Positions 15,733 to 24,697 of a DNA stretch of 64,000 nt are shown here, piece after piece. The DNA is from Planotetraspora silvatica (GTDB taxonomy: Bacteria; Actinomycetota; Actinomycetes; Streptosporangiales; Streptosporangiaceae), in contig NZ_BOOQ01000017.1 in assembly GCF_016863315.1 (NCBI RefSeq), positions 34,345 to 98,344 of the forward strand, written 5' to 3'. Positions within the stretch are counted from its first letter, which is position 1; each line of letters begins with the position of its first letter. The translations under genes and the position numbers were made by a program. Under the pieces are notes generated by a model, which had not been told where the DNA came from, ran no database searches, and saw only the letters and a program-made list of their open reading frames with translations.

Positions 15733-17757
15733 TCAGCCTGAGGCCAGGCTGATCAACCGCCGCAGCGCGGTCCTGTCGCTGCTGCCGAGGTTCTCGTACG
15801 CCCGGCACAACTGGTTGGCGACCGTCCTGATGGACAGCCCCAGCCGCTTGGCGATCTCGCGGTTGGTGAGCCCCGCCGCCGCCAGGCCGGCGATCTGCCG
15901 CTGCCTCGGGGTCAGGCGGGGGGTCGCGAGGTCGAGCAGGGCCGGGGTGCGGGCGCCCTGGCAGGCCTGGGCCAGCGTCGAGGCGTAGGCGATGGAGGCG
16001 TCCGCGGACCGGGCGTCGCGGTGGGCCTTCGCGGCGTGGCCGGCGGCCTCGGCGGCATGCAACAGCAGGCCGAGGTCCGCCAGTCTCCCGGCCACCTTGT
16101 CCAGGGCGGGCCCGTCGGCCGCCACGAGAGCGGCGGCGTGGTCGGCGAGCAGCGGAGCGAGGTCTCCCTGCAGGGTGTCGGCGAGCCGCCTGAGCCGATC
16201 GGCGACCAGGCCGGGTGCGCCGAGCCGTACGACGTCGTGCAGGGCGAACAGCTCACCTGATCCTGGGCCGGTGGACCGGCCGGCGCCGTACGGCGCGAGC
16301 GGCTGTCCCGGCTCCTCGGCGCCGGAACGGGCGGCGCCGTGCAGAGCGAAGAGCCCATCCGGCAGGCAGGCGCCCGACCTGCACGCTCGGGCGGCCGCCA
16401 GGGCGGATCCCACCGCGGCGTCCTGCTCGCCCCGTGTGGCGAAGACCCACGCGCGGGCGATGAGGAACGAGGCGGGCGTGGCCAGGAACTCGGGTAACGA
16501 GTCCTGCGGCCACCGGCTCAACGCGTCCTCCGCCGTCAGCAGGTCACCGGACTGGGTGGCGGAGCAGGCCAGCTCCGCCAGGCACGGCCCGTGCAGGGGA
16601 GAACGCCGCAGGCCTTCGGTGCTCCAGGCCACCGCTTCACGGAGCTCGCCGCGGAGCCGGGCGATCCAGGCCCGGCGCGCGCAGAAGTCGACCATGCCGG
16701 GTTCGTCCCAGCCCTCGTCCTCCTCCGTGAGCCGCTCGCCGACGCCGGGGACGACCTGCGTCACGTCGCCGGTGTGGCCGAGCGCGGTCAGTTGCGCGCA
16801 CTGGGCCGACAACGCCGACGCGAGGTCCTCCTCCGGCCGTGCCGTACGGCTCAGCCGGAGCGCGCGCAGCCGCCCGACGCCGGCACGTACGGCGGGTCCG
16901 AACAGGGGATGGGCCAGCCGTACGAGAAGGGCGTCGTCGGTCACGACCAGTCCCTTCGCCTCCAGCCTCTCCAGCGGGGCGACGGGAGTACCGGCGGCGG
17001 TGGCGTCGACCGGCTCGCCGAACGCGACGAGCTCGAGCGCCTCCCGTTCGGCCCCGTCGACCTCTCCCATGGCGGCTCCGACCAGGTCCCTGAGCCGGCC
17101 CGTCATGGGCACGGCTCCCCGCCACCGCCACACGCCGTTCACCCGCCGCAACATGCCCGCCTCGCGCGTCGCGACGACCAGTTCGCGGAGCAGCCACAGG
17201 TTCCCGTCGCTCACCCGCCGGAGCCTCTGCGCGGTCAGCGCCTCGACGTGGTCGCCGAGCACCGCGCCGAGGACCTGGGTCACCTCCGCGGCGGGCAGCG
17301 GGCCGAGGCGGAGGTGGGAGAGCATGTGCTGCCGTCCGAGCGCGAGGACGGCGTCGGGGGCGGGAGCGCCGGCCGGCAGGGTGAGCAGGACGCGTGCGCG
17401 CCGGTTCGCCACCAGGTGATGGACGAGGGCCGCCGATGCGTCGTCGAGAAGGTGGGCGTCGTCCACGACGAGCACGCGCACCGGCCGCAGCGCGTCGACG
17501 GCCCGGCTCAGCGAGTCGGCCGCCGCACCGGGCAGCAGGTGCGCGAACGCCGCGAAACGAAGCGGCGCGGTGCCGCGCGTCCCGGTGACCCACGCGTACG
17601 GGAGACCGGCGACGGACTCGGCCGCGAGACGGCTCCTGCCGGCGCCGGCGGGGCCGCTGACGACGATGCCGCGGCGGTCGCCGTGAAGGGCTTCGCGTAT
17701 CAGGTCGAGCTCGGCCCCGCGCCCGCCGAACGGCCACTTGTCCCGAGGATCCTCCAT
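15733..17757 (-). CDS. LuxR-family ATPase regulator (LAL-like)
   Basis: A regulator of about 674 residues: an N-terminal AAA/NACHT-type ATPase (FGGRGAELDLI, P-loop GPAGAGRSR, Walker B VLVVDDAHLL), a long helical TPR-like middle, and a C-terminal LuxR helix-turn-helix (TPRQRQIAGLAAAGLTNREIAKRLGLSIRTV). The P-loop has arginine where lysine is usual, so ATP hydrolysis may be weak. ATG at 17757 fits the family start MEDPRDKWPF; the frame is open up to 17874 (ATG at 17793 also possible) but no ribosome site is clear. It is divergent from the beta-glucosidase gene and could control it or other sugar genes (inference). Confidence 0.82.
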   Translation of the reverse strand: MEDPRDKWPFGGRGAELDLIREALHGDRRGIVVSGPAGAGRSRLAAESVAGLPYAWVTGTRGTAPLRFAAFAHLLPGAAADSLSRAVDALRPVRVLVVDDAHLLDDASAALVHHLVANRRARVLLTLPAGAPAPDAVLALGRQHMLSHLRLGPLPAAEVTQVLGAVLGDHVEALTAQRLRRVSDGNLWLLRELVVATREAGMLRRVNGVWRWRGAVPMTGRLRDLVGAAMGEVDGAEREALELVAFGEPVDATAAGTPVAPLERLEAKGLVVTDDALLVRLAHPLFGPAVRAGVGRLRALRLSRTARPEEDLASALSAQCAQLTALGHTGDVTQVVPGVGERLTEEDEGWDEPGMVDFCARRAWIARLRGELREAVAWSTEGLRRSPLHGPCLAELACSATQSGDLLTAEDALSRWPQDSLPEFLATPASFLIARAWVFATRGEQDAAVGSALAAARACRSGACLPDGLFALHGAARSGAEEPGQPLAPYGAGRSTGPGSGELFALHDVVRLGAPGLVADRLRRLADTLQGDLAPLLADHAAALVAADGPALDKVAGRLADLGLLLHAAEAAGHAAKAHRDARSADASIAYASTLAQACQGARTPALLDLATPRLTPRQRQIAGLAAAGLTNREIAKRLGLSIRTVANQLCRAYENLGSSDRTALRRLISLASG

Positions 17758-17887
17758 GTGAATGAAGAGCAGGACACCGCCGCTTTGATACATGCCGGTC
17801 CGGCAGGGGACGGCGCACGGCATCACGTCCGTGAACGTGAGGGATCTTTCAACGAATCTTGACTCCGCATTCACGGCCCCTTGACCG

Positions 17888-17899
17888 GAGAGCGCTCTC
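17888..17899 (+). promoter_or_regulatory. LacI-type operator upstream of the beta-glucosidase gene
   Basis: The perfect 12-bp palindrome GAGAGCGCTCTC with the central CG of LacI/GalR-family operators lies 71 nt upstream of the beta-glucosidase start. It is close to the CebR-type box TGGGAGCGCTCCCA of Streptomyces cellobiose genes (known family pattern). No LacI gene is in the window, so a distant repressor responding to a beta-glucoside is expected. Confidence 0.65.
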
Positions 17900-17970
17900 G
17901 GGCCAAGATCGGGCGAACGCCGCCCGGAGGCGCACCCTGACCGAACCCGCGCCGTGAGAAGGGACTCCTC

Positions 17971-20637
17971 ATGATCAGATCCCTGGCCCCATTACGCGCG
18001 AGCCGGAGCACGCTCGCGACGCTGGCGGCCGTCCTGCTCCTGAGCGGCGGGGCCGCCGGAGTTCCGAGCGCCGGAGCCGACGCCGCGAAGGGCGGCGGGC
18101 AGCCCGTCGTCGGCAAGCCCGCCCTGGACGCCCACGGATGCGCCCGCATCGAGAACCGCCTGCCGGCGCTCTCCGACTGGCCGAAGGTCGAAAGCCGGAT
18201 CAAGCGCGACCCCTCCGACGACAAGCGCATCAAGAAGATCCTCGGCGGCATGACGCTCGCCGAGAAGGTCGGCCAGATGACGCAGCCGGAGATCGCCGCC
18301 ATCACGCCCGCGGAGGTCGGGCAGTACGGCATCGGCTCGGTGCTCAACGGCGGAGGCTCGTGGCCGGGCCGCGACAAGCACGCGTCGCCGCAGGCCTGGC
18401 TGGACCTCGCCGACGCCTACTGGACCGCCTCGACGGCCACCCGGACGAAGATCCCCGTCATCTGGGGCATCGACGCCGTCCACGGCAACAGCAACGTCTA
18501 CGGCGCGACCCTCTTCCCGCACAACATCGGCCTCGGCGCCGCCCACGACCCCTGCCTCGTCCGCGACATCGGAGCGGCGACGGCGAAGCAGATGCACGCG
18601 ACCGGTCAGGACTGGGCCTTCGCGCCCACCCTCGCCGTCGTGCGCGACGACCGGTGGGGCCGCACCTACGAAGGCTTCTCCGAGGATCCCCGGATCACCC
18701 GCGCCTACGGCTACGAGGCCGTCCGCGGACTCCAGGGCGGCGACTCGCACGGCATCAGCCGGAAGGGTGTCATCGCCACGGCCAAGCACTACATCGGCGA
18801 CGGCGGCACGGACAAGGGCGTCGACCAGGGGGTCGATCCCTCCTCCGAGGCCCAGATGATCAACATCCACGGCCAGGGCTACTACGGCGCGCTGGCCGCG
18901 GGCGCCCAGACCGTGATGGCGTCGTTCAACAGCTGGACGAACGCCGACCTCGGCATCGACGAGGGCAAGCTGCACGGCAGCGAGCGTGCGCTCACGGGGA
19001 TCCTCAAGCAGAAGATGGGCTTCGACGGCGTCGTCGTCTCCGACTGGAACGGCATCGGCCAGGTCGCGGGCTGCACCAACGCCAGTTGCGCGCGGGCGAT
19101 CAACGCGGGCATCGACATCGTCATGGTGCCCAACGACTGGAAGGCGTTCATCTCCAACACGGTCGCGCAGGTCGAAAGCGGCGAGATCCCGATGTCGCGG
19201 ATCGACGACGCCGTCACGCGCATCCTGCGGGTGAAGCTGCGCGCCGGCGTGTTCGACGAGCCCAGGCCGTCCGCCCGCTACGCGGCGGGATCCGCCGACG
19301 CGCTCCAGGCGAAGGACCTCGCCCGCGAGGCCGTCCGCGAGTCGCAGGTGCTGCTCAAGAACAACCACAAGGTGCTGCCGCTGTCGCCCTCGGCCAAGGT
19401 GCTCGTCGTCGGCAAGAGCGCCGACAACCTGCAGAACCAGACCGGCGGCTGGTCCCTCACCTGGCAGGGGACCGGCAACACCAACGCCGACTTCCCGAAC
19501 GGCACGACGATCCTCGGCGGTCTGCGCGCGGCGCTGGGCACCGACGACGTCACCTTCAGCGAGACCGGTGACGGCGTCGACCCCTCGGCGTACGACGCGG
19601 TCATCGCGGTCATCGGCGAGACGCCGTACGCCGAAGGTGTCGGCGACCTGTCGCGGCGCACCCTGGAGGCGGCCAAGCTCTACCCGGGTGACCTCGCCGT
19701 GCTCGACAAGGTCAGCGGCAAGGGCGCGCCGGTCGTCACCGTCTACCTCTCCGGCCGCCCGCTCTACGTCAACAAGGAGCTCAACCGCTCCGACGCGTTC
19801 GTGGCCGCCTGGCTTCCCGGAACCGAGGGCGCGGGAGTCGCCGACCTGCTCGTCCGCGGCAGGCACAGCGGCGCGGGCTACACCGGCAAGCTGTCGTACT
19901 CGTGGCCGAAGTCGGCCTGCCAGACGCCGCTCAACACCGGCGACGCCGACTACGACCCGCTCTTCCCCGCGGGGTACGGCCTGCGCTACGGGCAGTCCGG
20001 CTCCGTCGGGACGCTGGACGAGACCTCACCCGAGTTCGCCTGCGGCCAGACGGGCGGAGGCGGCACCGCCACCGAGGACCTGGAGATCTTCAACCGCGCC
20101 GACGTCGCACCGTACAAGAGCTTCATCGGCTCGGCAGAGAACTGGGGCGGCACCGAGATCGGCGTGGACGGCGAGGCCGCGCACTCCGAGATCAGCGTCG
20201 TGCCGTCCGACGTCAACGTGCAGGGCGACGGCCTGAAGGCGACCTGGAACGGCAGCGGGCCCGCGCAGATTTACATGCAGGATCCGGCGGGCGGCAGCGA
20301 CCTGCGCGGCTACCTCAACGCCGACGCCGCCCTGGTCTTCGACACCGTCGTGCACCAGCCGCCGGCGGCGCGGACGGTGATCAGCACGCACTGCGTCTAC
20401 CCGTGCTTCGCCGAGATCGACGCGACGCCGTTGTTCCAGCGACTGCCCGTGGGCGCCAAGGCCACCGTCAAGGTCCCGATCTCGTGCTTCGCCACCGGGG
20501 GCCTCGACCTGAGCGTCGTCAACACGCCGTTCCTGATCTACACGGACGGGGCGTTCTCCGCGTCGTTCGCGAACGTCCGCTGGGTGCCCGGCGCCGCGAA
20601 GGACGCCGACGCCGAAACCTGCGCCGGCACGACATAG
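17971..20637 (+). CDS. Secreted GH3 exo-beta-glucosidase (1,4-beta-D-glucan glucohydrolase type)
   Basis: An 888-residue exported glycoside hydrolase family 3 enzyme. Signal peptide about residues 1-36. The GH3 barrel carries KHYIGDGGT and the nucleophile D358 in VVSDWNG. The GH3 C-terminal domain follows (LLKNNHKVLPL, about residue 460 onward), then a galactose-binding-like ExoP-type C-terminal domain from about residue 700. Layout and length match bacterial ExoP/cellodextrinase-type enzymes that release glucose from beta-glucans. ATG start with GAAGGGAC upstream. Likely controlled by the LacI-type box at 17888. A strong hairpin follows the stop. Confidence 0.92.
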   Translation: MIRSLAPLRASRSTLATLAAVLLLSGGAAGVPSAGADAAKGGGQPVVGKPALDAHGCARIENRLPALSDWPKVESRIKRDPSDDKRIKKILGGMTLAEKVGQMTQPEIAAITPAEVGQYGIGSVLNGGGSWPGRDKHASPQAWLDLADAYWTASTATRTKIPVIWGIDAVHGNSNVYGATLFPHNIGLGAAHDPCLVRDIGAATAKQMHATGQDWAFAPTLAVVRDDRWGRTYEGFSEDPRITRAYGYEAVRGLQGGDSHGISRKGVIATAKHYIGDGGTDKGVDQGVDPSSEAQMINIHGQGYYGALAAGAQTVMASFNSWTNADLGIDEGKLHGSERALTGILKQKMGFDGVVVSDWNGIGQVAGCTNASCARAINAGIDIVMVPNDWKAFISNTVAQVESGEIPMSRIDDAVTRILRVKLRAGVFDEPRPSARYAAGSADALQAKDLAREAVRESQVLLKNNHKVLPLSPSAKVLVVGKSADNLQNQTGGWSLTWQGTGNTNADFPNGTTILGGLRAALGTDDVTFSETGDGVDPSAYDAVIAVIGETPYAEGVGDLSRRTLEAAKLYPGDLAVLDKVSGKGAPVVTVYLSGRPLYVNKELNRSDAFVAAWLPGTEGAGVADLLVRGRHSGAGYTGKLSYSWPKSACQTPLNTGDADYDPLFPAGYGLRYGQSGSVGTLDETSPEFACGQTGGGGTATEDLEIFNRADVAPYKSFIGSAENWGGTEIGVDGEAAHSEISVVPSDVNVQGDGLKATWNGSGPAQIYMQDPAGGSDLRGYLNADAALVFDTVVHQPPAARTVISTHCVYPCFAEIDATPLFQRLPVGAKATVKVPISCFATGGLDLSVVNTPFLIYTDGAFSASFANVRWVPGAAKDADAETCAGTT

Positions 20638-20655
20638 TCCGGCGCGCACAGACCT

Positions 20656-20690
20656 CCGGGTGGTGGGAGTGGACGCCTCCCACCACCCGG
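20656..20690 (+). terminator. Strong hairpin terminator after the beta-glucosidase gene
   Basis: Perfect 14-base arms CCGGGTGGTGGGAG and CTCCCACCACCCGG with a 7-nt loop, 19 nt after the stop. No T-run, as usual in high-GC actinobacteria. Confidence 0.8.
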
Positions 20691-20768
20691 GCGGGACTTC
20701 GGGACCCACCCCCGCGCGCACCGGTTCGAACCGAGCCGGTGCGCGATCCGTCATTAGGGCGGGAGCCT

Positions 20769-21680
20769 ATGGAGGCCGATGTGCGCTGGCGATGGACGGT
20801 CATGTTCGTGTCCCTGGTGGCGGTCACGTCCTGCGGGACGGGCGCGAACCCGCGTGCGGGGACTTCTGCTGTCCCCATTTCGGCGGAACCGGTGGCTCCG
20901 GCGGGGATGACCGCACCGCCCCAGGTGACCGTGCGCGGCGATGGGCGTCAGGTGTCCCTCGACGCGTTCACGTACTGCTACCGGAACACGTGCGCCGACG
21001 GGAGGCCGGAGAACCTGCCGGACCTGGGAACGGTGACCGGCGACATCACCGTCTCCTTCCCCCTCGAGGACTGGACCTTCCAGGCGACGCAACTGCAGCC
21101 TGCGGTCGCCTTCCCGCAGCCCTGTGACGTGCAGCTTCCCGCACGTCTCGTCGGCGCCGGAACCGGCACGTGGCGACTGGAGCCCGCCGGGCCCGCGGGG
21201 AGATACCGGATCGACGTGTTCGGGCGGGCTCCGGGCGGCGGCGATCTCGCCGCCGCGTTCGCGGTCACCACCACCCGCGCCGGTTCGACGCCTGCTCCCC
21301 AGGCGGGCCTGGGCGCCTTCCACGACCACGACGGCAAGCCGGACAACTACGGCACGTTCGAGTTCTGGATCGACCACCTGCGCACGACGCCACGCGAGGC
21401 CGCCGCCACGCTGACCATCACCGGCCGGAACGGCCGGACGAGCTACGACCTCCCTCGAGCCGGGGACGACTGCCGACCGAAGGGGCAGGTCAGGTTCCAC
21501 GCCGAGGTGCCCAACGAGAAGGTGTTGGGCGCCGTCGGGCGGGAGCCGTACACGATCGAGGTCGAGGTGGAACTGGACGGGAAGCGGCACACGGCGTCGA
21601 TGGTCTGGCCGCGGGACGCGAGCACGGACCCCGACGCGGGAGGGGCGCTGACCCCCGTTTTCGCCCCCGCGCTCTCTTGA
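20769..21680 (+). CDS. Hypothetical lipoprotein
   Basis: A 303-residue predicted lipoprotein: hydrophobic segment VMFVSLVAVTSC with a lipobox-like VTSC, cysteine at residue 22. The mature part is beta-rich with repeated blocks (VTVRGDGRQVSLDAFTYCYRN; TGTWRLEPAGPAGRYRIDVFGR; PYTIEVEVELDGKRH) and two more cysteines in YCYRNTC. No named family is recognised. A GTG at 20781 with GGAGG 5 nt upstream is an alternative start. It is a single gene between a terminator and a convergent hypothetical gene; probably anchored on the outer face of the membrane. Confidence 0.7.
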   Translation: MEADVRWRWTVMFVSLVAVTSCGTGANPRAGTSAVPISAEPVAPAGMTAPPQVTVRGDGRQVSLDAFTYCYRNTCADGRPENLPDLGTVTGDITVSFPLEDWTFQATQLQPAVAFPQPCDVQLPARLVGAGTGTWRLEPAGPAGRYRIDVFGRAPGGGDLAAAFAVTTTRAGSTPAPQAGLGAFHDHDGKPDNYGTFEFWIDHLRTTPREAAATLTITGRNGRTSYDLPRAGDDCRPKGQVRFHAEVPNEKVLGAVGREPYTIEVEVELDGKRHTASMVWPRDASTDPDAGGALTPVFAPALS

Positions 21681-21708
21681 CGCGCGATCCCGGGCCCCGA
21701 CGGGAGAG

Positions 21709-22230
21709 TCAGCCGACCCCGGGCCTCAGCGCGATGCCGACTCGTTCGATGAATTCGGCGAAGAGGTGCTCCGCGTAGGGGGCGCCCTCGCGATGCAGCA
21801 ATTCGGCGATCGGCACCGGTGAGATCCGATATCCCGCGTCGGCCGCCCATCTCACGGCCAGCACGGCCGCCTCCTCGGGAGGCAGGAAGACGTCGCTCAG
21901 CGTCAAATCGTCCGGCCGGAGATACGCCGCCATGTTGTTCGGGGCGAGACAGGCCGACCACGCGCCGGCCGACCTGCTGAAAGCCGCCACCGCGACGCAG
22001 TCGCTGTCCATGACGAATCCGACGAGAGCCGGCGCTCCGGTCTCCTCGGACACGCCCACGACGAGGTCCTTCGGATCCGGCAGGGAATCGTCGACGCTCA
22101 GTTCCCAGATCCGCCACCCGTCCGCCGCACGCTCCAATTCCTTGGGGTGCCCGTCATAGCCCTTCAACGCGCGCAGCCCGGACAGGGGCACGTCCGACCG
22201 TGCCACCACAATCGACCCCCAGAAACCCAT
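21709..22230 (-). CDS. Hypothetical protein
   Basis: A 173-residue soluble protein starting MGFWGSIVVARSD, with a mixed alpha/beta pattern, one VDDSLPDP loop and an acidic helical C-terminus (YAEHLFAEFIERVGIAL). No catalytic motif, signal peptide or membrane segment is evident. Codon use and length look genuine. Similar short proteins without assigned role are, from general knowledge, frequent in Streptosporangiales; no function can be given. It is convergent with the lipoprotein gene and 69 nt from the MarR gene stop on the same strand. Confidence 0.65.
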   Translation of the reverse strand: MGFWGSIVVARSDVPLSGLRALKGYDGHPKELERAADGWRIWELSVDDSLPDPKDLVVGVSEETGAPALVGFVMDSDCVAVAAFSRSAGAWSACLAPNNMAAYLRPDDLTLSDVFLPPEEAAVLAVRWAADAGYRISPVPIAELLHREGAPYAEHLFAEFIERVGIALRPGVG

Positions 22231-22298
22231 GGCGCCAGATCATGCCCGATTCCCTGAATGGTGCAAATGCGCGCGAATGCGGGTTCGTGAACCGCAGC

Positions 22299-22736
22299 TC
22301 AGGCGTCGCCGAGGTCGGGCGGGGATTCGGTCATCCGCTTGATGATCTTTTCGAGGGCGCTGCGCAGGTGGCGGCGCTCGTCGTCGGTGAGTGTGGCCAT
22401 GGCGTGCTCGGCGAGCCGTCGCCTGGCCGCCTCGATCGGCTCCTGCGCGGCGCGCGCCTTCGGCGTGAGATGCAGGCGGACGAGGCGGCCGTCCGCCGGG
22501 TCCCTGTGGCGCACGAGCAGACCGGCGGCCTCCATCCGGGTCGCCGTGTTGACGACCGTCGGCGTGGTGACCTGCAGGCGGGCCGCCAGTTCGCCGGGTG
22601 TCAGGCCGTCCGTCTCCCACAGCACCTCGAGCACGAGGTTCTGGCCGATGCGCACCCCGTGGCGGCTCATCGCGTCGTCGGCGGCGGTGCGCAACAGCTT
22701 CTGCGCCCGCGTGAGCAGCCTGATCAGTTCGGTCAC
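22299..22736 (-). CDS. MarR-family transcriptional regulator
   Basis: A 145-residue winged-helix regulator: LTPGELAARLQVTTPTVVNTATRMEAAGLLVR is the recognition region, followed by the wing RDPADGRLVRLHLTPKAR, and dimerisation helices at both ends. GTG start at 22736. It is divergent from the epimerase gene, and two inverted copies of one operator sit between them, so it most likely represses both genes and responds to a small ligand. Confidence 0.9.
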   Translation of the reverse strand: MTELIRLLTRAQKLLRTAADDAMSRHGVRIGQNLVLEVLWETDGLTPGELAARLQVTTPTVVNTATRMEAAGLLVRHRDPADGRLVRLHLTPKARAAQEPIEAARRRLAEHAMATLTDDERRHLRSALEKIIKRMTESPPDLGDA

Positions 22737-22749
22737 GGGCTCATTCTAC

Positions 22750-22807
22750 GGATCGTTTGCATGCTAATGATTACATCGATACCGTGTCATTAGCGCGCTA
22801 ACGACCT
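22750..22807. promoter_or_regulatory. Twin MarR operators in the divergent gap
   Basis: Two copies of CATTAGCnnGCnAACGAyC in opposite orientation: minus strand 22769-22751 and plus strand 22788-22806. Each is itself nearly palindromic; the plus copy contains the perfect 12-mer TTAGCGCGCTAA. The pair fills most of the 102-nt gap between the MarR and epimerase starts, so binding would block both promoters. Confidence 0.75.
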
Positions 22808-22838
22808 GTGGGCGCCGATCGGGAGAAGGACGACTGCC

Positions 22839-23774
22839 GTGATTCTCGTTACGGGTGGACTGGGCTTCATCGGCTCGCACACGAGCCGGGCACTGCTGGA
22901 CATGGGGGAGCGCTGCGTGATCGGCGGCCGGACGGCGGGGCGGTCGCCGGACGTCTTGGCGACCGGCGGCCAGGCCGTCGTGGAGCCGATGGACTGCACC
23001 GACCTCGACAGCCTCCTCGGGGTCGGCGAACGCCACGACATCACCGGCATCGTCCATCTGGCCGCCGCCGGCCTGGGCGCGGAGACGCCGCTGGACGAGC
23101 TGTGGGCGAACACGCGGGCGTTGTTCAACGTGCTGCGCGCCGCGCAGGAGTGGGATGTCGCCCGGGTGGTGCTGGCCAGCAGCATCGGCGTGTACGGCGG
23201 AGCGGAGGTCGCCGAGGCGTATCGCGAGGACGTGCCGTTGCCGATCGGCAGCGCCCACCTGATCCCCGCGCACAAGAAGAGCGCGGAGATCCTGGCGGGC
23301 GCCGTCTCCGGAAACACCGGCCTCGACGTCGTCAGCGTCCGGATCGGGGCGATCTGGGGTCCGCTCGGCAGGCCGGCCTCGCCGTTCTTCGGAGCTCCCC
23401 AGCTCGTCCACGCGGCCGTCGGCGGAAACGCCGTCCCCGGACCCCTGTACGCCGAGGACGCGATCGACATGTGTTACGTCCGCGACTGCGGCCGGGCGAT
23501 CGCGCTGCTGCAGACGGCGGAGGCGTTGAGCCACCGGACCTACAACGTCGGCAGCGGGCGCACCACGACCAACCGCGAAGTCGCCGAGGCCCTCGCGAGC
23601 GCCGTACCCGGGAGGGCGCCCGGCCTCGCCGAAGGACGACGGCCGGGCACCGCGCCCGGCGTACGCCTCGACGTCGACAGGCTGCGCGGCGACACCGGGT
23701 TCCAGCCCGAATACGACCTCGACCGCGCGGTCGGCGACTACGTCCGCTGGCTCCGGGCCGGCAACCCCCGCTGA
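22839..23774 (+). CDS. NAD-dependent epimerase/dehydratase-like protein lacking the usual Tyr
   Basis: A 311-residue extended SDR. The NAD motif TGGLGFIGSH is at residues 5-14. At the catalytic site the usual YxxxK appears as IPAHKKSAE, so lysine is present but the tyrosine is replaced. Downstream blocks (RIGAIWGP, MCYVRDCGRAIALLQ, YNVGSGRTTTNREVAEAL) match sugar-nucleotide epimerase relatives. It may act as a reductase, a binding protein, or by another proton donor. GTG start behind GAGAAGGA. Likely under the adjacent MarR repressor. Its last 37 bp overlap the convergent kinase gene. Confidence 0.82.
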   Translation: MILVTGGLGFIGSHTSRALLDMGERCVIGGRTAGRSPDVLATGGQAVVEPMDCTDLDSLLGVGERHDITGIVHLAAAGLGAETPLDELWANTRALFNVLRAAQEWDVARVVLASSIGVYGGAEVAEAYREDVPLPIGSAHLIPAHKKSAEILAGAVSGNTGLDVVSVRIGAIWGPLGRPASPFFGAPQLVHAAVGGNAVPGPLYAEDAIDMCYVRDCGRAIALLQTAEALSHRTYNVGSGRTTTNREVAEALASAVPGRAPGLAEGRRPGTAPGVRLDVDRLRGDTGFQPEYDLDRAVGDYVRWLRAGNPR

Positions 23775-24697
23775 CGAAGGAAGGCCGACAACTCCCCGGC
23801 GGACGGGGCCGTGGCGGGCCCCCGCACGGTGACGGCCAGCGCCGCGGCGGCGTTGGCGGTGCGGGCCGCCTCCACGGCGGAGGAACCGGTGGCCAGCGCG
23901 GCCACGAACACGCCCGTGTGGGCGTCGCCCGCGCCGTTCATGTCCACCGCGTCCACCTGGAACCCGGGCACCCGCACGGGCGGACCGCCCGGTTCGGCGA
24001 CGACACATCCGTCTGGGCCCGTCCGCACGAGGACGCCGTGTCTCCCCGTGCGGACGGCGAGGTCCGCCGCCGCCGTCATCGGATCCGCGTGGCCGGTGAC
24101 GACGGCCGCCTCGCGGGCGTTGCACGTCCACCAGTCGATCCTGGGGAGGACGGCCCGCATGACGTCGGCGGAGATCTCCCCGACCAGCGGGCCCGGATCG
24201 AAGACCAGCGGGGCGGCGTCCGGGAGGCGGGGCAGCCAGCCGGCCAGCGCCACCCGGTTGGACGCGTGGAGCATGCCGTACCCGGAGGCGTAGACGATGT
24301 CGCCCGCGCCCGTGGCGACCGCGTCGAGATCCCGGCCGGTCAGCGTCGCCTCCGCTCCCGGGCTGGTCAGGAACGTGCGCTCGCCTCCGGCGTCGACCAC
24401 GGCGACCACGAACCCCGTGTCGAGAGCGGCCCGCGCGGGATGGAGGACCTCGATGCCGGCCTCCCGCATGCCCGCTCCTGCCAGGTCGCCGAAGGGACCG
24501 GTGCCGTGGGCCCCCGCGTAGGCCACGCGAAGCCCCTGCCTGGCGGCGGCCGCCATCACGTTGAACCCGCCGCCGGGCGCGCGGGCGGACCCGGTCGCCA
24601 GCACGTCACCCCCGCGCTCCGGCAGGGCCGGCACGTCGAGCACGAGGTCCACGACGACGTTGCCCACGTGGAGCAACCTGTCGAATGTCCGTCCCAC
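23738..24697 (-). CDS. PfkB-family carbohydrate/nucleoside kinase
   Basis: A 319-residue ribokinase-type kinase: N-terminal HVGNVVVDLVLDVPALPERGGDV, and the C-terminal catalytic motif DMNGAGDAHTG with the conserved GAGD aspartate. Such enzymes phosphorylate sugars or nucleosides. GTG at 24697 is used; the TAG stop of the upstream gene overlaps its first base (TAGTG). It is the last gene of the permease operon, so it probably traps the sugar part released by the ADP-ribosylglycohydrolase-like enzyme (inference). The 3' end overlaps the epimerase gene on the other strand. Confidence 0.88.
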   Translation of the reverse strand: MGRTFDRLLHVGNVVVDLVLDVPALPERGGDVLATGSARAPGGGFNVMAAAARQGLRVAYAGAHGTGPFGDLAGAGMREAGIEVLHPARAALDTGFVVAVVDAGGERTFLTSPGAEATLTGRDLDAVATGAGDIVYASGYGMLHASNRVALAGWLPRLPDAAPLVFDPGPLVGEISADVMRAVLPRIDWWTCNAREAAVVTGHADPMTAAADLAVRTGRHGVLVRTGPDGCVVAEPGGPPVRVPGFQVDAVDMNGAGDAHTGVFVAALATGSSAVEAARTANAAAALAVTVRGPATAPSAGELSAFLRQRGLPARSQRT

